In this document: piece by piece, positions 34,177 through 40,823 of the stretch | Layout of the letters: the number at the start of each line of letters is the position of its first letter | Numbering within the stretch: position 1 is the stretch's first letter | Assembly: GCA_013202335.1 (NCBI GenBank) | Contig: JABMQR010000007.1 | Span: 1 to 40,823 of the forward strand | DNA length: 40,823 bases | Direction of reading: 5' to 3' | DNA from: Bacteroidota bacterium | Lineage (GTDB): Bacteria > Spirochaetota > Spirochaetia > JABMQR01 | Translations under genes and position numbers: made by a program | Notes under the pieces: model-generated | The model's input: the letters and a program-made list of their open reading frames with translations, nothing else | Told to the model about the DNA's origin: nothing | The model's database searches: none

Positions 34177-35787
34177 CTAATCATCTTCAAGAGAGAATAT
34201 ACCCTTCATCAATTCAGCACCCATCATATCCGGACTCTTCATACTCTCCAGGCCGCTGAGAAAGTCTTTGAATTCCAGCAATTTTTCCATCATCATCAAC
34301 CGAATAAATGGTTCATTATCTGGTGTCGTATTAAGGATAAGCTTCTCCTGATCCTGAATGAGGGTGAAAACAATATCATTCTGCCGCAGCTGGTACACAA
34401 GTCTGTTATGATCAAGGCGATGAATAAAGAACCCTTCCTCCCTGAAACCCTCCGCCAATGACCTGCGCATGAATTCAGCAGCCCGATAACCGGGGAAAGA
34501 GAGCTCGATAGAGACGACATCCTTTGCCTCTTTATCAAGTGATTTTCGGTATCCTGAACCGCCTTGAAAACTTTTTATCAGAAGCGGTGGGGCTGCAATG
34601 CTGGCAAACAGCATTGTTATGATTGCCACACCAAACATATCCGGTCCTATTGCCCCACTGGAAAGACCAATTCCCGCAACAATCAGTGTCACTTCACCCC
34701 GCGGAAGCATTCCTGCCCCAATCCGGAAAGCACCCCGAAAATTAAATCCAACAAGCATGGCAGGCAGACCGCATCCTACAAGTTTTCCAATGAATCCGAC
34801 AACTGCAAAAGCCAATCCAAACCAGAGAACCTGGCGCATCGCCGCAAAATTAACCATCATTCCCATCACACAGAAAAATACCGGCACAAGAAAGTTATAT
34901 ACTCCCTGAATTCGTTCGCGTATTTCATAGGCGACATCTGTACGTGAGAAAGAGAGTCCCGCAATATATGCTCCGATAATCATAGCCAGCTCAAACATCT
35001 CTGATATACCGGCAAGGATCAATGCTATACCAAAGGATATTCCTGCAATCAGGTCAAGAGAACCCAACAATTTCAGTTTTTTAGTTATTAGCGGTGCAAC
35101 CAATACCCCTATGACTGTACAGATCAGCCAGAATCCAATTGCTTTAACAGCTACCACACCGATCCGTCCCCAGGATATTCCGTTTCCGGCGACAGCTGCA
35201 GTCATTCCTACAACTATCGAGAGCAGTACGATACTGAGCACATCATCAAGTACTGCAGCGGCAAGGATAGTAACTCCCTCCGGAGAGGATAATTTTCGTT
35301 TTTCACTGAGAATTCGGGCGGTGATACCAACAGATGTTGCCGTTGAGATCGTCCCGAGGAACAGGGCTGAGGGATGCATCAGGCTGTCTACTGCAGGATT
35401 CAGCAATACGGTAATTCCACTTCCCAGCAAAAAAGAAAAAATGATCCCACCCAGTCCAACAACCGAACCTTTACCCGAAAATTTAATAAATGTAGGGAGA
35501 TCTGTCTCAAGACCCGATGTAAAAAGGAGTACGACAGAACCAAGAACTGCAAATCCATATAATTCCGGAGATACCGGTATCATTCCTCCTGAGAGGGGGA
35601 ACAAGGGACCGTGAAGTAGCGGAATATTGATGGCTCCCAGCAGGTAGGGACCGATTATCATTCCGGCAACAAGTTCACCCAGCACTTGGGGCTGTTTAAG
35701 CACCCGGGAGAAAAACCAGCCGGATAAACGGGCAAATAGCAGGATCAACCCAAGCTGCAGTACTAATATCATCATTTCATGTGCCAT
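34177..35787 (-). CDS. Cation:proton antiporter (CPA2 family)
   Basis: A 536-residue integral membrane protein with about 12-13 spans. It opens with ILVLQLGLILLFARLSGWFFSRVLKQPQVLGELVAGMIIGPYLLG-type sequence and has TSGLETDLPTFIK, the transport-site region LAAAVLDDVLSIVLLSI with the two Asp, and FRIGAGMLPRGEVTLIVAGIGL, diagnostic of CPA2 Na+/H+ or K+/H+ antiporters. The last 110 residues are cytoplasmic (YRAAEFMRRSLAEGFREEGFFIHRLDHNRLVYQL) and do not look like a TrkA-N domain. AGGAG lies 7 nt before the ATG. Upstream are a hairpin leader and repeat copy C with its promoter. It likely serves pH or salt homeostasis. Confidence 0.92.
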   Translation of the reverse strand: MAHEMMILVLQLGLILLFARLSGWFFSRVLKQPQVLGELVAGMIIGPYLLGAINIPLLHGPLFPLSGGMIPVSPELYGFAVLGSVVLLFTSGLETDLPTFIKFSGKGSVVGLGGIIFSFLLGSGITVLLNPAVDSLMHPSALFLGTISTATSVGITARILSEKRKLSSPEGVTILAAAVLDDVLSIVLLSIVVGMTAAVAGNGISWGRIGVVAVKAIGFWLICTVIGVLVAPLITKKLKLLGSLDLIAGISFGIALILAGISEMFELAMIIGAYIAGLSFSRTDVAYEIRERIQGVYNFLVPVFFCVMGMMVNFAAMRQVLWFGLAFAVVGFIGKLVGCGLPAMLVGFNFRGAFRIGAGMLPRGEVTLIVAGIGLSSGAIGPDMFGVAIITMLFASIAAPPLLIKSFQGGSGYRKSLDKEAKDVVSIELSFPGYRAAEFMRRSLAEGFREEGFFIHRLDHNRLVYQLRQNDIVFTLIQDQEKLILNTTPDNEPFIRLMMMEKLLEFKDFLSGLESMKSPDMMGAELMKGIFSLEDD

Positions 35788-35821
35788 GGGAAGCTCCTAT
35801 TGAGTACAATAAACGGCTGAG

Positions 35822-35852
35822 GATCTTTCAATATTCGTTATATTGAAAGATC
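35822..35852 (-). other. 13-bp hairpin in the antiporter leader
   Basis: GATCTTTCAATAT and ATATTGAAAGATC form a perfect 13-bp stem with a 5-nt loop, 34 nt before the ATG and downstream of repeat copy C. Confidence 0.55.
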
Positions 35853-35862
35853 TACTTATTAG

Positions 35863-35925
35863 TAAGTTTTTGATTGTTTATAATTCTTTTTATTATAATA
35901 ATACATATTTTCTATCAAAAACTTC
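35863..35925 (-). repeat. 63-bp inverted-repeat element, copy C
   Basis: The arms are TAAGTTTTTGAT and ATCAAAAACTTC (one mismatch at the outer base). On the minus strand TTGATA (35913-35918), 15 bp, TATAAT (35892-35897). The core is 2 bp shorter than in copies A and B. About 30 bp outside the right arm also resemble the flank of copy B. Confidence 0.75.
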
Positions 35926-35989
35926 AAATTCATGTATTCATGGATCAGACTACTTTCCTAAAAATTAATAATTCTTGAAATTGTCTCGG

Positions 35990-36436
35990 CTATAATCCAA
36001 ATACTGCCAGGGCCTCTTTAGAGGTCTCCGCCTGCAGCAATCTTAATCGTGCATCTTTTGACTTCAGCACCATACTGATTTCTGCGAGGAATTGGACGTG
36101 TGGGCCTGTTCTGTCAACCGGCGATAGAGTCATGATAAAAATCCTGCTCAACTCGTTGTCAAATGCATCAAAATCAATTCCGGTTTTATGCACGCCAATA
36201 CAGGCAAAAAGCTCTTTTACGGCTTTTGTTTTAGCATGGGGAATAGCAACACCGAACTGCATGCCTGTTGACATCTTACTTTCCCGATCCATCAGATCAG
36301 CAACTGCAAGATTCCGGTCTGACACTTTTCCCGTTTTCATAAGAATATCAAGAAGTTCCCCGATAATCTCTTCCTTATTGGTACCCTGAAGATCTGTTGA
36401 TATCACGGAGTGTGATAGTAAATTTTTTAGTTTCAT
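35990..36436 (-). CDS. PTS EIIA domain protein (fructose/nitrogen type)
   Basis: A 148-residue single-domain EIIA of the fructose/mannitol/PtsN class. The phosphorylated histidine is His67 in VAIPHAKTKAV, followed by LFACIGVHKTGIDFDAFDNE and IFIMTLSPVDRTGPHVQFLAEI. Stand-alone EIIA proteins of this kind usually act in regulation rather than transport, for example on K+ or nitrogen pathways. The nearest downstream gene is a cation antiporter, which makes ion regulation an attractive guess. There is no clear Shine-Dalgarno. An inverted repeat (ATTGTGTA/TATACAAT, 36457-36476) lies 20 nt before the start. Confidence 0.92.
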   Translation of the reverse strand: MKLKNLLSHSVISTDLQGTNKEEIIGELLDILMKTGKVSDRNLAVADLMDRESKMSTGMQFGVAIPHAKTKAVKELFACIGVHKTGIDFDAFDNELSRIFIMTLSPVDRTGPHVQFLAEISMVLKSKDARLRLLQAETSKEALAVFGL

Positions 36437-36549
36437 AATAGTGCTAAATTAACATTATTGTGTATTGCTATACAATAGTAGGTATTAAATCTCCAGACTC
36501 TTCCCTTGAAATAATTGCCAATCATCAGTACTCTACAATGTATCAGTAT
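36437..36549. promoter_or_regulatory. Spacer with palindrome upstream of the EIIA gene
   Basis: The only structure seen is ATTGTGTA-ttgc-TATACAAT at 36457-36476. On the minus strand TTGTAT, 18 bp and TAATTT is a weak promoter. The structured repeat follows at 36550. Confidence 0.35.
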
Positions 36550-36715
36550 GAAGTGACCCGAAGCTGGTGGGATTGTAATAACTGAAAATCAATGTGCAGC
36601 AAAGACTTAGCCCAGCAATTTTCACCCCAAGAACGGGGAAATTTTTTTCGTTTGAATAAATCCTTTATTGAAAACGGTTTATCATTCAGAAAACCCACCG
36701 TCTTCGGGGCATTTC
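36550..36715 (+). repeat. 166-bp palindromic-ended repeat / candidate structured RNA, copy 2
   Basis: The ends GAAGTGACCCGAAG and CTTCGGGGCATTTC pair over 25 positions together with GGTGGG/CCCACC. Compared with copy 1, two T-A pairs are replaced by C-G pairs in both arms, and other changes give G.U pairs on this strand. A further stem (CCCC-aagaa-CGGGG, before TTTTTTT) is unique to this copy. It ends 31 nt before galU, so it may be part of the galU leader. Confidence 0.8.
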
Positions 36716-36746
36716 ATAATTAACAATGCCTAACAAAGAGGTTGAT

Positions 36747-37583
36747 ATGAAAGGTTTGATTGTAGCTGCCGGATACGGTACAAGATTTCTTCCCGCATCT
36801 AAAACAGTTCCCAAGGAATTATTTCCCCTTATCGACAAACCGGCAATCGCATTTCTTATTGATGAGTTTGTGGCCTCAGGTATCCGGGATATTGTCCTGA
36901 TAACATCCCGCAGAAAGAAGAGTCTGGAAGATTATTTTGATCGTGAAATTGAGCTGGAAACTGTCTTTAAAAACGAGGGTGCAGAAGGCAAGCTGCTCAA
37001 AATTAAACCATATGATATAAATTTGACGGTTATCCGACAGCAGGAAATGAATGGAACCGGCCATGCCATGCTTCAGGCCCGTTCAGTGCTTCAGGATTCT
37101 CCCTTTATTACCGCATATCCGGATGACCTTCATTTTGGCACACCTCCCCTATCACAGCAGCTGATTGATGTGTATGAAGAGACAGGCTGTTCAGTACTCT
37201 CAACACTGCACGATCCGCCAGAGCTGCTTCGCTATGGTGTTCTATCACTTGCTGATGATGGATTTCACGTAACAGATATAATTGAGAAGCCAGCATCACT
37301 GGAAGAGGCTCCCAGCAGAGAGGGTTCAATCGGCCGATTTCTCTATACACCTGATATTTTTGAGTATCTGCAGGAGGGTTGGGATAAGCATACCGACGGT
37401 GAATATTACCATGTGTATGCACTAAAAAAACTCATGGAACAAAATCGGGTTGTTCACAAACAGGTTGAAGGGCTCAGGCTCGATACCGGAGCACCGGAGG
37501 GGTATCTTCGGGCAATTCTGAAATATGCAGCTTTGGATCCTGAATTACGGGAAATTATTCGTGAAGAGGCTTCTATTCTCTGA
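36747..37583 (+). CDS. galU: UTP-glucose-1-phosphate uridylyltransferase
   Basis: A 278-residue nucleotidyltransferase. It opens with MKGLIVAAGYGTRFLPASK followed by TVPKELFPLIDKPAI, the GalU nucleotide-binding motif, and has the acidic pair in TAYPDDLHFG. It makes UDP-glucose for glycolipid, polysaccharide or glycogen-like pathways. AGAGG lies 5 nt before the chosen ATG; an in-frame ATG 21 nt earlier would add MPNKEVD and has no ribosome-binding site. Its 3' end overlaps the convergent glycosyltransferase gene by 11 nt. The 166-bp structured repeat sits directly upstream. Confidence 0.94.
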   Translation: MKGLIVAAGYGTRFLPASKTVPKELFPLIDKPAIAFLIDEFVASGIRDIVLITSRRKKSLEDYFDREIELETVFKNEGAEGKLLKIKPYDINLTVIRQQEMNGTGHAMLQARSVLQDSPFITAYPDDLHFGTPPLSQQLIDVYEETGCSVLSTLHDPPELLRYGVLSLADDGFHVTDIIEKPASLEEAPSREGSIGRFLYTPDIFEYLQEGWDKHTDGEYYHVYALKKLMEQNRVVHKQVEGLRLDTGAPEGYLRAILKYAALDPELREIIREEASIL

Positions 37584-38418
37584 CTGCATACTTTTCAGCA
37601 AGATTCTGATAGGTAACAGCCTCATTAAACCTATCACGTTTTATTGCCCCCATAGCATAAATAGTGCATTTAGCTGCCAGTTCACGTTCGGCCTCAAGCT
37701 GAAACTCTGAACCGGCATACTTCTGGAACCAACCGGCTTTCACCAGATCATGCAGCCCTTCAATTCTGAATTTCTCAATCTGGCCATATTTCCATGACAA
37801 CTGGTCCCAGGCGCCGGCACGTTTAATAATTTGCGGGTCAGATATATAGAAAACCGGGTGCAGTGCAGTCCAGCGCAGCCAGAGCTCATAATCTTCGGCT
37901 ACCTCAAGATCATCACGAAACCCCTCCAATTCAGCATAGGTATCCCGCTTTATCATCACTGTTGATGGGCCGATAATACACTTCTTGAGGGCATCACTAA
38001 AAATGTGCCCTTCCCTGGCATGCCGCATTTTCCGCTGGCTTATCTCCTTTCCATCACGAATCCAGGTCTCCCGGGTATGCACAATGGTTGCTTCAGGGTG
38101 TCCGGCAAAAACCTCCAACTGTTGGGCAAGTTTTCCCGGCAGCCAGAGATCATCAGAATCAAGGAATGCGAGATATTCACCCCTCGCAGCCCCGGCTCCC
38201 AGATTTCTCACTTTTCCCGGCATACCGCTATGGGGTAACCGAAGCAGCGATACACGCGGGTCATTCATGAATTCAGACTCTGCAGATGCCAGCTCATCAT
38301 CAGATCCATCATCAGCAATTATCAGCTCAAAATCAACATTATCCTGTACGAGAACAGAGTTAACAGCTTCTTTCAGCATTTCATATCGGTTGTAGACCGG
38401 AATTATTATAGATATCAT
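37573..38418 (-). CDS. Family 2 glycosyltransferase
   Basis: A 281-residue GT-A enzyme. It begins MISIIIPVYNRYEMLKEAVNSVL, has IIADDGSDDELASAE and the metal-binding DxD as FLDSDDLWLPGKL (about residue 91), and the acceptor-side VAEDYELWLRW. It adds a sugar from a nucleotide donor to an envelope glycan or glycolipid; donor and acceptor are not evident. No membrane segment is present. It converges on galU with an 11-nt overlap, so no terminator can lie between them. The ATG follows AGATGAT-like sequence without a strong ribosome-binding site. Confidence 0.9.
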   Translation of the reverse strand: MISIIIPVYNRYEMLKEAVNSVLVQDNVDFELIIADDGSDDELASAESEFMNDPRVSLLRLPHSGMPGKVRNLGAGAARGEYLAFLDSDDLWLPGKLAQQLEVFAGHPEATIVHTRETWIRDGKEISQRKMRHAREGHIFSDALKKCIIGPSTVMIKRDTYAELEGFRDDLEVAEDYELWLRWTALHPVFYISDPQIIKRAGAWDQLSWKYGQIEKFRIEGLHDLVKAGWFQKYAGSEFQLEAERELAAKCTIYAMGAIKRDRFNEAVTYQNLAEKYAVRE

Positions 38419-38497
38419 CTTTAAATATTAACATTTATTTTTGTATTTTTTGAATAAATCTTCAAAATTTTTAAGTAATAAGTTTTGGAGGTATCTT

Positions 38498-40621
38498 ATG
38501 AAAAATGTAATAGCAATAAATTCTCTACTGAAGAAAAGCAGGCATACCACTGCATACCTGTTCGCAATTAGTATTATACTCATGATCACCCTGCTGGTAT
38601 CAGGATGTACAGAAACAGGAGAAACCCGGACAGCCTCACTTACTTTGTCCCTTGAAAAAGAGGAACCGAAATCGGAAACGGGATCGGAAACAGGATCACG
38701 ATCACGCTCGCTACTGCCCGGAACACCTTTGAATGTCTCCTACTACACAGTAACAGGACTGGGTCCTAATGAGTCAATTTTTAATGTGAGTACGCAAGAC
38801 TCAATTACCACTATCCCTGGCCTGCAGACTGGGGATTGGCAAATTACTGCCTACGGTTGGAATGAAAACGGCTTCAGACTCATTTCAGGCAGTACGCTCT
38901 TTGGACTGACACCGGATACTACCGAGACTTCCCTGGTACTTGATGAGTATTACGGCGCAGGTACCGTATCAGTATTGATAACCTGGGACAGTTCGCTGAC
39001 ATTTACCCCGGAGTTTCATCTCTATCTCTATCCCCAGGGAGGTGTGGAGACAGAGGTCTCACCCACTATTGCGGCTGGCTCAGCTTCCTATGAAACAGCA
39101 CTTTCAGCCGGAGCCTACATACTTCGCTGCGAACTTTTCTCCTATGGTATTTCTGTTGCCGGGTGCGTGGAAGCAGTTCGGATTGCAGATGGAATTACGA
39201 GCGATGGAACCATAGTGCTGGATCTGGACACGATGAAGAGCGAAGTTTCTCTTACTCTCACTGATGTAACTACTATTCCGGTTGAAGGAGATATTACCGG
39301 TATCCCGGTAACAGTGGTAGCAGGGATACCCATTGATCTCACATTTACCCCGACAAATGTAGCAGGTGAGGATATTGCGGCACTTACAGTAGATTGGTAT
39401 CTCGATGGTGTATACCTGCTGAGCGGATCTTCATGCACTATCATCCCTGCAGCTGGCCCTCATAGAGTTGATGTACTTGCAGCGACAACAACCGAAGGAA
39501 GCAGCGGTTCAATTTCGGAATCTTTTACCGCAATTGAAACAGGGAGTTCCGGTTCTCTCTCAATTAAAGAGATTATGGATGACAACATAAACGGCAACCT
39601 GTTTGACGGTATTGAATGGATCTTAGTGAACGCCGATGATCTTATTATTACCGCCTCGAAAGTTGACGACACAATTCAGACTTTTAGGATGGAGTCGGGT
39701 TCTTTGGTGCTGAAACAAACAATTGATGACACTGCAGAAATACCCTTGAATGGAGTTAAGGTTCTTGCATCCTCAGATGACGGACAGCTGATTTGTGCAA
39801 TTTCTGAATACTCAAAATCCCTTGTAGTTTTTTCCCACACCCTGGGAACAGATACTATTGAATTCGTTGAGGCTTTTCAAACGGCATTCATGATCGACGG
39901 CAGCCCCCAGTCTGTCGGACTCATCAGCAGTATTGAAATAGATTCCATTGGGGGGAATATCTATATTGATGACAGGCTGGAGGGATGTATTTTTCATTTC
40001 CTCTTTGATGGGACAGAAGTCGTGCCAATCGGCCGCTATACCTATATCACCAGCCCGGCCATTGATTCACCCAGAAGAATTGCAATCTCTCCCAATGCAT
40101 TGAGGATGGCTATTCCCTGCTACGGCAGCAGCTCTCTTCTTTTATTTGATATTGATCCGCTTACCGGTATCCCTTCCCTGGACACTATGTTCAGCTATAT
40201 TGGAACCGGCACTTTAGGATTGGGAAATGCAAATAATGCTGTTTTTCTTAACAACACCACCCTTTATGTAACTTCAAATGATTTTTTGTGTGAATTTCGG
40301 TATGGGGAACCGACCCCCGGTGCACCGGTGGAGTGGTATCAGTCCCAGAGGATAAATGAGGGAACTGATGTTCCAACTATGGATGGACCCAAGCATGTTT
40401 TACTTAATACCGCACAAACCTGTGTCTATGTGTGTTCATCCATTTCCAATGGGATAACGTTGTTCAAACGAGATACCTCTACCGGCATTCTGACCTATGA
40501 CAGCTTTATTGCTTTTGATCCCGGAGATCCGGTACTATCTGCGCTAACTTCTGACAGCGCATATTTACTGGCACCATCATACACGAGTGATCAGCTGTTT
40601 GTTTTAAGTGTTGCAGAATGA
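38498..40621 (+). CDS. Large lipoprotein with Ig-like middle and propeller-like C-terminus
   Basis: A 707-residue surface or periplasmic lipoprotein. The signal ends LMITLLVSGC (Cys37), followed by a polar, repetitive linker (ETGSETGSRSRSLLPG) common in spirochaete lipoproteins. Residues about 60-350 are strand-rich and Ig/Fn-like (TVDWYLDGVYLLSGSSCTIIPAAGPHRVDV). Residues about 360-707 contain recurring blades (NADDLIITASKVDDTIQTF, VKVLASSDDGQLICAISEYSKSLVVFSH, PRRIAISPNALRMAIPCYGSSSLLLFDID, PKHVLLNTAQTCVYVCSSISNGITLFKRD), the look of a lactonase/YVTN-type beta-propeller. GGAGG lies 6 nt before the ATG at 38498. The function is unknown; binding rather than catalysis is likely. Confidence 0.82.
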   Translation: MKNVIAINSLLKKSRHTTAYLFAISIILMITLLVSGCTETGETRTASLTLSLEKEEPKSETGSETGSRSRSLLPGTPLNVSYYTVTGLGPNESIFNVSTQDSITTIPGLQTGDWQITAYGWNENGFRLISGSTLFGLTPDTTETSLVLDEYYGAGTVSVLITWDSSLTFTPEFHLYLYPQGGVETEVSPTIAAGSASYETALSAGAYILRCELFSYGISVAGCVEAVRIADGITSDGTIVLDLDTMKSEVSLTLTDVTTIPVEGDITGIPVTVVAGIPIDLTFTPTNVAGEDIAALTVDWYLDGVYLLSGSSCTIIPAAGPHRVDVLAATTTEGSSGSISESFTAIETGSSGSLSIKEIMDDNINGNLFDGIEWILVNADDLIITASKVDDTIQTFRMESGSLVLKQTIDDTAEIPLNGVKVLASSDDGQLICAISEYSKSLVVFSHTLGTDTIEFVEAFQTAFMIDGSPQSVGLISSIEIDSIGGNIYIDDRLEGCIFHFLFDGTEVVPIGRYTYITSPAIDSPRRIAISPNALRMAIPCYGSSSLLLFDIDPLTGIPSLDTMFSYIGTGTLGLGNANNAVFLNNTTLYVTSNDFLCEFRYGEPTPGAPVEWYQSQRINEGTDVPTMDGPKHVLLNTAQTCVYVCSSISNGITLFKRDTSTGILTYDSFIAFDPGDPVLSALTSDSAYLLAPSYTSDQLFVLSVAE

Positions 40622-40654
40622 GCCGACAGCTCTTCTCTATTTTAGTACAAAATA

Positions 40655-40678
40655 AGACCTCCCTTAATCGGGAGGTCT
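40655..40678. terminator. Strong bidirectional terminator
   Basis: AGACCTCCC-ttaatc-GGGAGGTCT, a perfect 9-bp stem. On the minus strand it is followed by TATTTTGTACT, on the plus strand by CTACTATTAT. It ends the large lipoprotein gene and could also end a gene arriving from the right. Confidence 0.75.
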
Positions 40679-40705
40679 CTACTATTATCAGGTTTAGATT
40701 TAATT

Positions 40706-40823
40706 AGACAGCCAATGTTTCTTTAAACAGCCTTCCACTGTCTAAACAGCCATCTTCTGTTTTACTAAACAGCCATCTTCTGTTTTACTAAACAGCCATC
40801 TTCTGTTTTACTAAACAGCCAAC
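40706..40823. repeat. Tandem 23-bp repeat with AAACAGCC core, cut by window end
   Basis: AAACAGCC recurs at 40725, 40744, 40767, 40790 and 40813, with AGACAGCC at 40706. The last three steps are exactly 23 bp and the units identical (AAACAGCCATCTTCTG followed by TTTTACT). The first two steps are 19 bp and diverged. Each unit can form a small hairpin (AAACAG with CTGTTT). On the minus strand one frame stays open across the repeats (LFSKTEDGCLVKQKMAV, stop), so this may be the repeated 3' end of a gene outside the window. Confidence 0.75.

Noticed and set aside
40706..40823. CRISPR array at the right end
   Set aside because: The periodic units are identical throughout with no unique spacers; it is a plain tandem repeat.

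Overview
The window looks like a chromosomal segment of a free-living, saccharolytic member of the Spirochaetota (Spirochaetaceae-like). The reasons are the many lipoproteins with short degenerate lipoboxes (AGC, TGC, SGC), the polar SRS-rich lipoprotein N-terminus at 38498, the fused E1 alpha/beta 2-oxoacid dehydrogenase, and the moderately AT-rich genes separated by very AT-rich spacers. This is inference from style; no rRNA or other strict taxonomic marker is present. No tRNA, rRNA, CRISPR array or intact transposase was seen.

Layout. (i) 1-8620, minus strand: a catabolic operon read DeoR regulator > E2 > E3 > fused E1 of a 2-oxoacid dehydrogenase complex > PHP-domain protein > short-chain dehydrogenase cut by the window edge. 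(ii) 8760-10240: a decayed island with remnants of a DGQHR-type protein and an AlbA/Schlafen-type ATP-binding protein, a cluster of TCGCGACA repeats, and an orphan HicB-like antitoxin. (iii) 10363-13853: a divergent fucose module, with LacI regulator and fucU (minus) and fucI (plus) around two palindromic operators. (iv) 13990-21455: housekeeping genes, namely an msrB-msrA fusion, the mnmE-mnmG-rsmG RNA modification cluster, an inositol monophosphatase, endonuclease IV and a glycerophosphodiesterase. (v) 21452-28624, minus: a GH20 hexosaminidase and peptidase T followed by three exported proteins that look like one cell-envelope system. (vi) 28679-34134: a LuxR-type regulator and several envelope proteins of unknown function, then a DUF2156-type acyltransferase-fold protein. 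(vii) 34177-38418: CPA2 antiporter, PTS EIIA, galU and a family 2 glycosyltransferase. (viii) 38498-40823: a large lipoprotein with a propeller-like C-terminus, a terminator, and a 23-bp tandem repeat running off the window.

The most interesting signals are non-coding. Two 165/166-bp repeats (6197-6361 and 36550-36715) have 25-nt complementary ends with compensatory changes and G.U pairs that favour a plus-strand RNA. Three 63-65-bp inverted-repeat elements (2246-2310, 17398-17462, 35863-35925) each carry a TATAAT box and sit upstream of a hairpin leader and a gene. Several genes have a -10 box placed 6-7 nt before the ATG and no Shine-Dalgarno, which predicts leaderless mRNAs.

How the genes work together: fucI/fucU feed L-fucose (or D-arabinose) into catabolism under a local LacI repressor. 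The DeoR operon oxidatively decarboxylates a 2-oxoacid in a pathway whose substrate is not visible here. GH20 and peptidase T would process amino-sugar polymers and short peptides. Genes are packed tightly, with ATGA overlaps inside operons and convergent pairs whose stop codons overlap.
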